From assembly GCA_963576565.1 (NCBI GenBank), contig OY755045.1:43418409-43482408 (forward strand): a stretch of DNA of 64,000 nucleotides. Direction: 5' to 3'. Below are positions 35,280-45,985 of the stretch, in pieces. Position numbers and translations under genes: made by a program. The number at the start of each line of letters is the position of its first letter. Within the stretch, counting starts at the first letter, position 1. The notes beneath the pieces are model-generated. The model was not told where the DNA came from, searched no databases, and worked only from the letters and a program-made list of their open reading frames with translations. The DNA is from Aspidapion aeneum. Lineage: Eukaryota; Arthropoda; Insecta; Coleoptera; Brentidae.

Positions 35280-35673
35280 TGTTACGGGTTCACAACGACA
35301 AATTAAAACTCGCAATTGTTGAAAACGATACGTCAATTTATTTCGACAAATTATGTACAAAAACACGCACTTAAACTTACTAATAACTTGGTAATAATTC
35401 ACTACTATAATCGGTCTATTAACTTACAGCACGTTATCTGTGACTGACTGCCTGGTGCGCGACCCCGGCCCTATATATAGGTTCGTCCATCTCTCTCGAA
35501 GTTTCCGGCAGCCTTCGACGTCCGGAAAGTTCCCGCACTACCGCGACCGCAAGCCACAGACAACGCAACTAAAACCTAGACTAAGAATACAACCTTAAGA
35601 TAAATCGACCTAATACTACACTAAACCTAAATAAATTCCAATTATAAAATTTAAATAACTTAAATTTGTAACA
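35280..35673 (-). repeat. 3' LTR
   Basis: 394 bp, ends tgttac and gtaaca. It differs from the 5' LTR at five sites: the second base, three changes near 35485-35505, and one in the last six bases. Confidence 0.95.
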
Positions 35674-35687
35674 CTATCCTCCTCTTC
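35674..35687 (-). other. Polypurine tract
   Basis: The minus strand reads gaagaggaggatag immediately before the 3' LTR. This is the plus-strand DNA primer site. It overlaps the last two bases of the integrase stop region. Confidence 0.85.
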
Positions 35688-36576
35688 AGGTTTGATCGTC
35701 TCGATCAACATTTCTCAGGTAAGGTTTTAGTCTGTCTAGATGAACAACTTTCATCTTGGACTTCGGGCTTCTCTGGATTCGGTAGACTACATCATTAATT
35801 CTCTTAACAACTTTATAAGGCCCTTCCCATGGTGGTGTCAACTTAGGTGATCTTCCTTTCTTGCGTTGAGGATTGTATAGCCAGACTTGATCATTCTCTT
35901 TGAACCCTGAAGAGTTTGCTTTCAGGTCATATCTCGCTTTCATGCGGTCACTGGCTATTTCTATTCGCTCTCTAACCACTTCATGGATATCGTGCAGCTT
36001 TTGCCTTAAACGTTCGACATAGTCATTAACCCCTAAGTATGCTTCTTCAGGTGAACCAAACATGATATCACATGGTAAACGCAGTTCTCTACCAAACAGG
36101 ATACTAGATGGAGTAGCTCCTGTCGTATTGTGAATGGCAGTTCTATAGGCCATCAAAAACAATGGAATATATTGGTCCCAATCTGTTTGGTGCTCATCAA
36201 CAACTTTGCAAAGATGTTCTTCTATTGTTTTATTAAATCTTTCAACCATGCCATCTGACTGCGGATGCAAAGCAGTAGTCCGTGTTTTATGTATTCCTAA
36301 AAGGTCACAGAGATTCTGGAAGAGCTTTGATTCAAAGTTTCTTCCTTGATCTGAATGTAGTTCCAAAGGAATGCCAAATCGGCTGAAAACATCATTTACC
36401 AGAACTTCTGCAACTGTAGCGGCCTCTTGGTTAGGCAAAGCAAAAACTTCTGGCCATTTGCTAAAATAATCCATGACAACAAGGATGTATTTGTTGCCCT
36501 TTTTAGTTTCTGGAAATGGTCCGGCCACATCAATAGCAATGCGTTCGAATGGCAGACCTACGTTATATTGTTTCAT
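35686..36576 (-). pseudogene. Gypsy pol: integrase core and C-terminal GPY module
   Basis: A 296-residue open stretch. The catalytic triad is D16 (AIDVAGPF), D76 (HSDQGRNF) and E112 (VERFNK), giving the canonical D,D(35)E spacing. GPY/F module residues GPY sit at about 252-254 (WEGPYKVV), and the protein ends with a HLDRLKPY motif close to the polypurine tract. It would cut and join the cDNA ends into host DNA. It lies in a different frame from the RNase H segment. The zinc-binding part between them (36577-36644) carries a deletion, a frameshift and a TGA, so only the second cysteine pair is still recognisable. The core itself looks intact, but it cannot be made from the pol reading frame as it stands. 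Confidence 0.9.
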
Positions 36577-36644
36577 TTGACCTCTGGACCTTGTTTTGGG
36601 ACCTTGGCTGGCTGCACAAGTCGAACATCGGCGGCATCAGTTTT

Positions 36645-37619
36645 TCACATCTTGTCCATGGTTTTATTTATGCCTAGGTGCGCGCCTGATTTTCCACCAT
36701 GGCATTCGGCCATTATATTGTCTACCATGCTCCTAGGAACCACTACTTGATTAATCACAGTAAGGCCATCGGCACTTTCCCAGGCACGTTTAAGGATGTT
36801 TTCTTCTACTATCAGTGAATCCCATTGTGCCCACAGTGATTTGAATATCACCCCTTGGTTTGCGATATCTTGCCATGATGGTCGTGGCTTGTTCTCTTCT
36901 TTCAATCGCAAGATAGGTCCTACACCTTTGTCGTTAAGTTGTGTGGTTCTAATCGAAGCCGACATCCATTCTTCATCTGGTTCTAACTTTATCTGGCGCA
37001 CGTAGGTAATTTCTTCTTTCTGGTCAATTTTCCTGCAATGTTTACAATCCTCGGGGCAAGGTCTTCTGGACAATGCATCTGCATTATTATGCACCCTTCC
37101 CGCTCGGTGCTTAATTTGATAATGGTATTGTTGTAGCTTTTCTATCCATCTCGCGACTTGCCCCTCAGGTTGTTTCATTTTCATGAGCCACTGTAACGCA
37201 GCATGATCCGTTCTAATCAGAAACTCTTGTCCGTAGAGATATTTGTGAAAGTGATCTACGGATTTAACTATGGCTAGGAGCTCCTTTCTAGTAACACAAT
37301 AATTTCTCTCTGGTTTGGATAGCTTCTTGCTGAAAAATTCGATGACCCGTTCTTCTCCATCTTGTACTTGGGAGAGTACTGCTCCTATGCCATCGTTGCT
37401 CGCATCAGTATCTAATATGAATTTTCCTTTTGGAATGGGATATGCAAGAATCGGACTAGAACATAATGCTGCTTTTAGTCTTCTAAATGCTTGGTCACAT
37501 TCGGTATTCCATTTGTAAGAAGCTTTATCTTCTGTAAGTCTATGTAACGGAGACGCTATTTTGGCGAATCCTTCTACAAATCGTCTGTAGTATGTACACA
37601 GACCCAAAAAGCTTCTCAA
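36645..37619 (-). pseudogene. Gypsy pol: RT connection, RNase H and start of integrase
   Basis: 324 residues in the same frame as the RT segment but after an in-frame stop. It opens with the thumb motif RSFLGLCTYYRRFV. The RNase H active-site residues are present: D72 in LDTDASN, E113 in RKELLAI and D138 in RTDHAAL. The closing part, with HGGKSGAHLGINKTM, is the first half of the integrase zinc-binding domain, after which the frame is lost. Domain order and length are normal for Ty3/Gypsy. Confidence 0.9.
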
Positions 37620-37643
37620 TTCATGTTTGTCACGAGGTTGAGG

Positions 37644-39236
37644 TCATTCTTTTATTGCTTGAAGCTTCTTTTCGTCGGTATGGATGCCTTCTCGGGAAAC
37701 GACGTGACCCAGGAACTCAACTTTTTCTTGGAACAGAAAACATTTCTTTGAGTTTAATTTAAGATTTGCGTTCCTGATTCTTGAGAATACTTCTCGTAAA
37801 TTATCTAGATGTTCTTGAAATGATTTCCCCATTACTATGACATCATCCAAATATACTAGGCAGGTTTTCCAAGTAAGGCCTCGTAGAACGACTTCCATTA
37901 GTCTTTCAAATGTAGCTGGGGCATTGCACAGGCCAAATGGCATCACAATAAACTGATAAAGTCCACTTCCAGCAGAGAATGCAGTCTTCTCTTTATCTCT
38001 TTCAAAGATTCCTACTTGCCAATACCCACTTTTCAGGTCAAGAGTAGAAAACCAATATGATCCTGCCAACGTTGTTAATGTGTCGTCTATTCTTGGCAGT
38101 GGGTAACTATCTTTCTTGGTCACATCGTTAAGTTTCCTGTAGTCGACACAAAATCTAGTACTTCCATCCTTTTTAGTGACCAACACCACAGGAGATGACC
38201 AAGGACTTGATGACTCTTCAATAACACCGTCGCTGAGCATTTTATTAATGAGATTGTGAACTTCTTCTTGCTTGGCCATTGGTAGTCTTCTTGGGGGTTG
38301 TCTTATCGGTTGGGCATCGCCAGTGTTGATAGCATGTTGAATAAGGTTTGTGCGTCCCGAACTACTCCTAGTTTTGAAGATATTACTTTGTTCTTCTATA
38401 AACTCTCTCGCTTTACTATATTCTTCTGGAGTGAGATGTTGCCAAGTTGACTCAAATTGCTGAAGTACCTCCATTGGTAACTTGCTTGTATCCTCGGAAG
38501 TTGGCTCTTCACATCTTGTTACTTTCTGTACTGGTTCAAATAATGCTACCACCTCCCCCTTATTAATTTTGACACTATTTGGGAAAATATTGGCGACTCT
38601 AATCGGGATGTCTTTATCGGTTTTAACTAGTGATTTTGCAACGAGGTAGGTGTTGGGTGTGTTTTGTTGGCTTATGAGTCCGACGCAGCTTGATGTTTTA
38701 CTTTCTAGCCTCCCAAAAATTATGGTCTCACTGTTACCGACTAGTCTTGTTGTGCATACTGCCACGACCTTTATTGGTTCTTTATTGAAGTGACTATTTG
38801 ACAAAATGAACTCTTCATTCCCAAATCTTAGGGTATTAAGTTTATTATCAAACGCAAATCCATGTTTACTTATCAAGTCCATTCCCAAAATAAATTCGTC
38901 TTCTATTTCGGCAACCAATACAGTGTGGCGAATCTTCAATCTTCCCAGCTGTAGGTCTATATCTGTCTGACCCAACACGTCGGCGGATTCTCCAGTCACA
39001 GTCTTAAGTGTTATTTTCTTTTCTATTGGTCGAATTTTATATCTCGTTGCAATTTTGAACTTAAGCAATGATATGGCAGCACCAGTGTCTACTGTTATAT
39101 TAACTTTTCTCCCATTAATGAGTCCGTCGATGTTAAGACTGTCAGCAATATGTTTTAGGCTCTTAATAGAGTAAATTTTGGGGGCTCTATTCCCATTAGC
39201 CAACACCCGCCCCTCTGCGTTGACTAGTTTTAGTTT
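37644..39236 (-). pseudogene. Gypsy pol: protease and reverse transcriptase
   Basis: Open in the -1 frame relative to gag, from about 39236. A GTG codon is at 39206 and there is no needed ATG, consistent with frameshift expression. The aspartic protease motif DTGAAISLL begins at residue 40. The RT blocks are FCVDYRKLND, LDLKSGYWQV, MPFGLCNAPATFERLM and the catalytic YLDD at 452-455. The frame ends in TGA at 37644-37646, at a place where related elements have Trp before a PQP motif. The downstream sequence continues in the same frame, so a single base change would explain the break. Confidence 0.92.
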
Positions 39237-40558
39237 TCCTGATCTCTTCTTCGGTACTCTGTCCCGCTAGATGGCGAGCGAGACCTTATTTGGACGCGAC
39301 AATCGCGTTGAATATGCCCTGTACGTCCGCATCTGAAACACTTTACATTTGGAGGGGATCGTCTGCTTTCTTTCAAAGAGTCAATCTTCTCTATCAGTGA
39401 TTGAAACATTTGGTTTAGCGTTTTTGAGTTGACCTCATGTCCATTGCTCATTTCTTCTCCCTCCTGAATTGAAACAGCTCTTACTTTTGGCCTGGACATA
39501 TTATTTGATGATTCAATTTCAAGGGCTCGAATCAACACTTCACTGCTGTTATGGAAGCGTTCTCGACGAAGTAACTTTGCTAAGTCCGTGTCTCGTAATC
39601 CGTTAATAAAGCGATCTACCGTGAAGGGATCTCTGTAATTTTCTGGCATTTCTGGGTAAGCTAAATACATCAGCCTCCTGATATCTGCTTCATACTCTTG
39701 CAATGATTCTCCGGGTCTTTGTTGACGAATATTTAATTCTGACCAATGTAAATTTCGCAAGTGTTCGTCTCCATACCTTCTTTCTAACGCTGCCACTAAA
39801 GCATTATAATTCTGTTTTTGTTCGACTGGAATGGACCGTAAAAGTCCCAGAGCAGGTTCTCGTAGAGCTACTAACAAAGCTCTAGCTTTTTCTTCATCAT
39901 CCCAACCATTTGCAGCAGCGGCAGCTTCAAACTGTTGTTTGTAAGTAGACCAGGAAGACGTACCATCAAAATTTGCAGGCTTAATGTTTTGGTTGGAATT
40001 TACAACACATCCTTGAGCTTTTATTTTGTTGTGTTCTTTCTGAAGCTGTATAAACTGTTTTGACATGTCCTGGAATTTTTCTTCTATGGTTTGAAAAACT
40101 TGTTCCCTAACATTCTGTAGTTTGGTCTCCACTTTTTCTTCAACATTTTGTACCTTTTCCTCAACATTTTGTACCTTTTCCTCAACATTTTGTACCTTTT
40201 CCTCTACATTCTGCAATTTATTTTGTACCTTTTGTTCCACACTATGCATTCTTTGAGTTATTTCTTCCTTAAGATCTTCGGTTGCACTCTTGAACTCTTC
40301 TCTCAGCTGTTCGGAGTTGCTCTTTATTTGATCGAAGTTTTCTTGAATGCCATCTAATCTTTGCTCAAATGTCTGTTTCATATCGTTCTGGTTTTGTTCG
40401 ATGGTCTGTCTCATATCATTCTGATTTTGTTCAATAGTGTGTTTCATGTCGTCCATGGTGTGTTTCATGTCGTTCTGGTTTTGAGCCATTTGAGCTGCTA
40501 GAGCCTGCATCATTTTAGTTAAATCTTCCATCTTGGCCGATCCTTGTCTAGTAAGCAT
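39230..40558 (-). CDS. Gypsy gag (coiled coil, CCHC zinc knuckle)
   Basis: About 442 residues from ATG at 40558, uninterrupted. Residues 15-190 are a long coiled coil with repeated NQNDM and EEKVQNV heptad-like blocks (an internal repeat). A central part with KPANFDGTSSW, ARALLVALR and SLQEYEADIRRL resembles Gypsy capsid domains. A single zinc knuckle C408-x2-C-x4-H-x4-C421 lies near the end, followed by an Arg-rich tail. It packages element RNA and forms particles. The end of gag and the pol frame meet at ggaaaac (39233-39239), a plausible -1 slippage site. Unlike pol, gag is intact. Confidence 0.92.
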   Translation of the reverse strand: MLTRQGSAKMEDLTKMMQALAAQMAQNQNDMKHTMDDMKHTIEQNQNDMRQTIEQNQNDMKQTFEQRLDGIQENFDQIKSNSEQLREEFKSATEDLKEEITQRMHSVEQKVQNKLQNVEEKVQNVEEKVQNVEEKVQNVEEKVETKLQNVREQVFQTIEEKFQDMSKQFIQLQKEHNKIKAQGCVVNSNQNIKPANFDGTSSWSTYKQQFEAAAAANGWDDEEKARALLVALREPALGLLRSIPVEQKQNYNALVAALERRYGDEHLRNLHWSELNIRQQRPGESLQEYEADIRRLMYLAYPEMPENYRDPFTVDRFINGLRDTDLAKLLRRERFHNSSEVLIRALEIESSNNMSRPKVRAVSIQEGEEMSNGHEVNSKTLNQMFQSLIEKIDSLKESRRSPPNVKCFRCGRTGHIQRDCRVQIRSRSPSSGTEYRRRDQEN

Positions 40559-40604
40559 CAACTTCCTGATAAATCACTTAAAACGTCTATTTTAGGGCTA
40601 TAAA

Positions 40605-41270
40605 GCGAATGTCGAAGTCGGTTTTTCAATATCTCTTCCAATTCTTAAATAGAACCTAATGGAATGTTCTGGAATATACTAGTAGATGCTACTCTTTCTG
40701 CTACTAGGCAAATGTAGAAGTCACTTTTTGATTATCTCTTTTGGTTCTCGAATAGACCGTCGTAGAATGTTATGGAATATTCTAGAAATAATTTCTAATT
40801 CTTACTTTTAAAATAACTAAGCTACTGTCGAAGTCGGTATTTGTATATCTCTTCTAGTTTTTGAATAGAACGTCGTAGAATGTTATGGAATCTTCTAGAA
40901 ATTCTTTTTAGTTCTTACTTTTGAAATTACTAAGCTAATGTCGAAGTCTCTTTTTGGATATTTCTTCTGGTTTTCGAATAGAGCGTCGTAGAAAGTGATG
41001 GAATGTTCTAGAAATTCTTTCTGATTCTTACTTTTAAAATTACTAATCTAATGTCGAAGTCGGTATTTGTATATCTCTTCTAGTTTTTGAATAGAACGTC
41101 GTAGAATGCTATAGAATATTCTAGAAAATCTCTCTAATTATCAATTTTTGGACTGTAAAGTTAATGTCGAAGTCGGTTCTTAAATATCTCTTTTAGTTTT
41201 TGAATAAAACAATATCGAACTTCTTCGAATATTCTAGAAAAATCACTTACTGTTTTTCTGTCCAATTGTC
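40605..41270 (-). repeat. 113-bp tandem repeats in retrotransposon leader
   Basis: gt(c/a)gaagtc words at 40611, 40714, 40827, 40940, 41053 and 41166 give spacings of 103, 113, 113, 113 and 113 bp, six copies in all. Each unit carries tatctcttctag, a gaatag-acgtcgtagaatg block and ttctagaaa. The repeats lie between the primer site and gag, where packaging or regulatory signals usually sit. Confidence 0.9.
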
Positions 41271-41405
41271 CTATCCGGTGGTTATATGTAAGGGTAGTCT
41301 TTGCACTATTCAGTTCCGAATATTCTGGCAAAATCACTTACTGTTCTTCTTTTTAATTGTCCTAGCCGGTGGTACTGTGTAAGGATAGTCTTTGCACTAT
41401 TTATT
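41228..41405 (-). repeat. Leader direct duplication next to primer site
   Basis: aaatcacttactgtt, aattgtcctagccggtggt and gtagtctttgcactatt occur twice (near 41239-41310 and 41332-41400), about 93 bp apart. Confidence 0.8.
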
Positions 41406-41411
41406 TCTTTT

Positions 41412-41430
41412 AATCCCACTTCTGACACCA
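41412..41430 (-). other. Primer binding site, tRNA-Leu
   Basis: The minus strand reads tggtgtcagaagtgggatt, 2 nt inside the 5' LTR. It is complementary to the T-arm and acceptor 3' end (with CCA) of insect leucine tRNA. Reverse transcription would start here. Confidence 0.85.
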
Positions 41431-41487
41431 ATTATTACGGGTTCACAACGACAAATTAAAACTCGCAATTGTTGAAAACGATACGTC

Positions 41488-41497
41488 AATTTATTTC
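41488..41497 (-). terminator. LTR polyadenylation signal
   Basis: aataaattgac on the minus strand, inside the LTR downstream of the TATA box. The same words occur in the solo LTR. Confidence 0.6.
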
Positions 41498-41589
41498 GAC
41501 AAATTATGTACAAAAACACGCACTTAAACTTACTAATAACTTGGTAATAATTCACTACTATAATCGGTCTATTAACTTACAGCACGTTA

Positions 41590-41632
41590 TCTGTGACTGA
41601 CTGCCTGGTGCGCGACCCCGGCCCTATATATA
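41590..41632 (-). promoter_or_regulatory. LTR core promoter
   Basis: A TATA box tatatata lies at 41625-41632 on the minus strand, followed about 30 bp downstream by a tcagtcac initiator-like word. The same arrangement (tataaatag, then gagtcagtt) is kept in the solo LTR at 25260-25701. Confidence 0.65.
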
Positions 41633-41830
41633 GGATCGTCCACCTCTCTCGAACTTTCCGGCAGCCTTCGACGTCCGGAAAGTTCCCGCACTACCGCGAC
41701 CGCAAGCCACAGACAACGCAACTAAAACCTAGACTAAGAATACAACCTTAAGATAAATCGACCTAATACTACACTAAACCTAAATAAATTCCAATTATAA
41801 AATTTAAATAACTTAAATTTGAAACAATAG

Positions 41831-42232
41831 CTTTAGGCTCTAAAATGTTCTATACTAGTGGAACCGCTAGAGGGCGAAGCTAGCGTTTATTTCTTATGGT
41901 TTTATAATGAGTTTAATACATAGGTTACCACCACCAATTGGGGAGTCCCATTTAGGAGGTCTAAGGGGTATATAAGCGTAATAGGAACGTGCTAATGGTT
42001 TTAAGGAAAGGCGCTGGCAACCTTTTAGCTTCTGCTATAAATAAAGAAATGTTACTTGGGAAGTGCCGTCTGTTTGCCCGATTGCTTACTAAATTAGTAG
42101 TCCTGCGACTTTGCACGTTTGATAGGATATAGTCGATGGCCCATAGAATCTTTCTATGTAAAAATCTCGTTTTTAGGAAAAATGGCACTTAGCCCCTTTG
42201 TTACCTCTGCCCTTCAATTAAAAAAATTCATA
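41831..42232. other. Flanking DNA, no gene seen
   Basis: Sequence downstream of the LTR insertion. Open frames are short and unlike known proteins. Confidence 0.35.
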
Positions 42233-42366
42233 AAATTTCGAGAAGAGGATCAGCTATGATTTATATGAATATGGCTCTGAAGTCAGGAAAGACTCCATAT
42301 TCAAAATGTGCAATTAGTTTTTGGAACCATTTTTATGTAACCTATACTTCGTTTAGGCACACTGTG
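42233..42366 (+). mobile_element. Foldback family A, terminal fragment (copy 3)
   Basis: aaatttcgagaagaggatca, atatggctctgaagtcagga and ggcacactgtg match the tail of family A at 2460-2596 and, inverted, 32524-32660. Only the tail is present, without the palindromic arms. Confidence 0.7.
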
Positions 42367-42384
42367 TCATATTCGCAATTAAGG

Positions 42385-42712
42385 ACATTGCCATCCCTTA
42401 TTGAAATGAAGCAAAATACCTTGGTATGACACTTGATTAAAAATTGCCTTTAAAAGCGCGAGAAAAAGAGTCCATAGAACCATTCATAAAATTCAAGAGA
42501 TGAAGTAACTAGTTGTACACAAAAGGAACATAGCTATACACTTTGTTACATTCGAAATAATGATATTCATTGGGATGTTAGAATTGAAACTCTAGCGAAT
42601 ACTATAAAAACACGGAATGGAAAAGCGTTTGATCTTTTAGATAATGCTATGCGAGTTCAAAGACTAAAACAGTACAGCTGTGTTGAGCTAATAAACAAAA
42701 TAAAATAATAAA
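42385..42712 (+). pseudogene. Jockey-like LINE C-terminal remnant
   Basis: Reads KYLGMTLD then a stop, then after a deletion YIRNNDIHWDVRIETL, ANTIKTRNGKAFDLL and a stop after VELINKIK. The blocks YLGMTLD and WYVRN-x-x-IHRDL-IETV belong to the C-terminal part of Jockey-type ORF2. About 100 residues between them are missing. Confidence 0.7.
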
Positions 42713-43119
42713 AAACAAAATAAAATTGTGATTTACAGTTAAGAAAAGAAGAAAAGCAGGAAGGACTGCAAAGTAAATTCATTTTTTTTAAATATTTTAG
42801 TAAATTAACTTAAAACAAACTGCTAATTGGTCTTACTGACTAAATTGTAATATAGGGCAAAAATTCGACAGATAGAGGTATACTGTTCTCCTCTTTCACA
42901 AATGCAGTTAATACAGCGCCTGGGCTTTCCGAAACTAATATCTAAATTTCTTCTGTGTCTTCAAATTTTTTAAATACTTAACCAGTTTAAAATCAACACA
43001 GTCTGTTTACTATTACTTTCTGCGACTTATCCCCGATCACGTGTTGATTTATACATTTAACGTATACCCATATGGTAAGGCTCATAATTCTAACCTCATA
43101 TCGTTCGATTTATCGTTTT
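42713..43119. other. No feature recognised
   Basis: AT-rich. Starts with aaaataaaat-type repeats that could be the 3' tail of the preceding LINE. Confidence 0.35.
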
Positions 43120-44290
43120 AACATTTTACTCTCGCGACCCTGGACGCAATTTTGCCTTAAGATTGCTATCTTTGGATAAAACAAACGAGACATTGGCCGC
43201 AGCGAGGTGTAACGTAAGACATTCCGGCTTCTGGGAGTCATTTTTCCCGTGCTCATCGATGATATGAGCATACTCGTGTTTTTCGTGTGTTCTTGTAATA
43301 ATATCTCCTGTTACAACTATTAAATGCTTCAAGTCTGTAATTTTAAACGTTTGTACTTTAAATCTTACAGAAAATTCATGCTGGTCCGAGAGTCCTGGAT
43401 ATCGATCGGCATCAGTAATTTATCCAATAGATTGCCTAGTAATGAAACAGTCCTGCTGCCGAGGATAATCAGCTTCGATTTGTGCTGTTTTACAGAGTGT
43501 TCAAGATAATGATTGCTTTTGATCCATCAGAACCTTTTTCTTTATGCTAACGGTTACTCTGATTTAAGCAGGTAATGGTTTCGTCGTTCTATTAACTGCT
43601 TACTAGTTGTTTGGGTTATAAGTTCCCTTTCAGCTATTTCCGCCAACCTCATCATAAGAGAGAGGTTAAATAAAAAAGTTATTCTACAATAATTCATACT
43701 GGTCCGAGAGTACTGGATTTCGATGAGCATCAGTTTTTTATCCAATAAATCCATGGCCTAGTAATAAAACAGTCCTGCTGCCGAGGATAATCAGCTTCGG
43801 TTTGTGCTGTTTTACATGAAGTGTTCAAGAGAATTGCTTTCTTTGGGCAAACAAACGAGAAATTGGTCGCAGCGAGGTAAAACGTAAGACATTCCGGCTT
43901 CCGGGGGTCATTTCTCCCGTTTTTATCAATGAAATGAGCATATTCGACTTTTTCTTTTAAACATTTGTGCTTAAAATCTCACAGAAAACTCACACTGAAC
44001 CGAACCGAGAGCCCTGGATATCGATGGGCATCAGTAGTTTATCCAATAGATCATTTGCCTTGTAATGAAACAGTCCTGCTGACGAGGATAACCAGCTTCG
44101 GTTTGTGCTGTTTTACACAGAGTGTTCAAGTGCTTCCATTCCACAGCACCTTATTCTTCAAGCTCACGGTTACTTTGATTTAAGCAGGTAATGGTTTCGT
44201 CATTATATTAACTGCTTACTAGTTGTTTTGGTTATAAGTTCCCTTTCAGCTATTTCCTCCACCCCCACCACAACATAAGGTTAAATAAAT
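43120..44290. repeat. Large degenerate direct repeat, unknown family
   Basis: A block (43160-43680) recurs as 43845-44290. Shared words are cgtaagacattccggctt, gagtcctggatatcgat, aatgaaacagtcctgctg and aggtaatggtttcgtc. A third partial copy of the middle lies at 43690-43820. Minus-strand frames of the copies differ at many amino-acid positions, so it is not behaving as a conserved coding region. Confidence 0.75.
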
Positions 44291-44479
44291 AAGGTTATAT
44301 TTCATTATATTACTTTGAATTTTAGGACTTCCCACACACTAAATAACCAGATAATGTATATGAACTAACGATAATTAAAAGCAAATATACTGCCTATTTT
44401 AAGTGCTATTAGTGAAAATTCAGTAAATGCAATATACATTATAATAATTATCTATATGTTCCTACTCCTGGGAAACAGG
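44291..44479. other. No feature recognised
   Basis: AT-rich linker before a LINE tail. Confidence 0.3.
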
Positions 44480-44790
44480 AACAGGATATATCAAAGAATT
44501 CGTAGACCGATGAAAAGCGACCGATGGGGACGAAAAGACATCGGACTGCTGATAAGTAATCTAACTGGACATAACCGGTTCAAAGAGCGAATGACATATA
44601 TAGGAGTCCAGAACGACCCTACCTGCTCAGCGTGTGGACAGAAAAAATTGACATCATGACACGGCAGAACGTGAGGCCTACGCAAGGATGAAACAACAGG
44701 AACTCGGGGTACGAACCCTGTGCGAGGAAGTACTTGCTTAATTAGCCGACATACTGAACTTTTTATGGAGAACAGGAAGGCCCAATGAGT
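44480..44790 (+). pseudogene. LINE C-terminal zinc-finger remnant
   Basis: Reads LISNLTGHNRFKERM, YIGVQNDPTCSACGQKK, then a stop at the position of the third zinc ligand region, then ARMKQQELGVRTLCEEVLA, a stop, and LADILNFLWRTGR. TGH-x-x-L/F, DP-C-x-x-CG and the closing FL-x-TGR are typical of the C-terminus of Jockey/R1-like ORF2. Confidence 0.7.
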
Positions 44791-44814
44791 AAAACTTGGA
44801 AAAATTTAGAGCAT

Positions 44815-45270
44815 GGTCTAATTACGTGAATAAATCCACAGAAAAATTCGCGAATTTACTTGACGCCGATTTCTGTATTAACATTGCTGAAATCAAGCTC
44901 AAACTTCTTGAACATGAAGAAATCCATGGATTAATTGTTGGTGTGAAACAGGTATAAGCAGTTTCAATCTTAGGATCGCCAACAGCCAACATTTAACCAA
45001 CCCATAATTCTTCCACGAATTTATCGAATATCCATCATCCTTTTATGATGGACTTCAAACTTGATAAAAATTTTCTAATTTCGTGAATAAATCCATGAAG
45101 AAATTCGCAAACTATTAACATAAAATCAAGCTCAAATTTTTGACAAATCCATAGATTAATTCGTAGTGTAAAACAGGTATGGTTTAATGTCAGGGTCTCC
45201 AACACCTAACCTTTAACCAAACTTTAATTCTTCCACGAACTTATCCAAATATCCGTCATCCTTTTCCAAC
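44815..45270. repeat. Direct duplication, ~250-bp unit, 2 copies
   Basis: gtgaataaatcca, aaatcaagctcaaa, gattaatt, taattcttccacgaa and atcatccttt recur at about 250-256 bp spacing. Confidence 0.7.
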
Positions 45271-45985
45271 TTATGTCCCGAATATCTTTGCAAACGTACG
45301 TCACAAGGTTCGTAATTTAAAACCGACGATAGGATCTGTTTTGGAGCAGCGCGCATATTAAAACCGAGTCGCGCGGTTGTAATCGTAAATATGGCGTCCG
45401 GTTGTGTATTATTTGTAGCCGCGATGTCATTGCCTATATGGGCAATTGATTTAGAAACCTAGATTATTTCCCGCCGTTTTTACGCTTTATGCGCCCGCGG
45501 ATTTATGTCTTGTACTAGCTCGTCGATTTTTAGTTTATGATTCGAGTTTGATATATCGGTCTTGTTTGAATTAGAGCTAATTGCATGTTGTTGAAAGTTT
45601 TGTTTTGTTTAAGATAAGTTTAACAGCGTTCATATTCTGATATGTTGTAATTCGTAAAACTTAAAAATTAATTTACTCTACTACGGGCACATCGAAAAAA
45701 AAACTAGGTAAATTTCTGACTTTTAATGTCAATCCATTTATTGTTATGACAAATAATATAGCCATTCCAACAAATATAAAACAAAAAATAAGGCAAGATA
45801 AGTGAAAAAAGAAGCTCTGAGAGAATAAGAATAATAATAAATAATAATTACAGAGAATTAAACTATGTTTGTTATTCTCTGGACACAGGCATACTGCGCC
45901 AATTGGAGAAATAATTATTACTACTGGTCCTGAACCATCCAGGGTTTTAAACGTGTTAAGAAAATACCCCATTTTACAAAGCAGA
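45271..45985. other. GC-rich patch then AT-rich DNA, no gene seen
   Basis: 45320-45540 has elevated CpG (gtcgcgcggttg, gcgcccgcgg) compared with its surroundings. No coding sequence was recognised. It could be a host regulatory patch or a decayed element end. Confidence 0.3.

Larger units (their letters stand above)
35280..41826 (-). mobile_element. Complete Ty3/Gypsy LTR retrotransposon
   Basis: A 6,547-bp element in minus orientation bounded by ATAG target duplications (35276-35279 and 41827-41830). Order in its own 5'-3' sense: 5' LTR (41433-41826), tRNA-Leu primer site, leader with 113-bp tandem repeats, gag (39230-40558), pol with protease, RT, RNase H and D,D(35)E integrase with a GPY module (35686-39236), polypurine tract, 3' LTR (35280-35673). 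There is no env. The LTRs differ at 5 of 394 positions, pointing to a fairly recent insertion. Pol is broken twice, so the copy is not autonomous now. The Gypsy class is certain; the lineage is not fixed. Confidence 0.95.
41433..41826 (-). repeat. 5' LTR
   Basis: 394 bp, adjoining the ATAG target duplication at 41827-41830. The inner end reads gtaata, one change from the expected gtaaca. Confidence 0.95.

Noticed and set aside
35686..41826. A retroviral env gene
   Set aside because: Integrase ends at the polypurine tract and gag starts right after the leader. No space or open frame for env exists.
43126..43332. 68-codon minus-strand frame in the 43-kb repeat as a protein
   Set aside because: The corresponding frame in the second copy differs at about a third of positions, mostly by amino-acid changes, so there is no sign of coding constraint.
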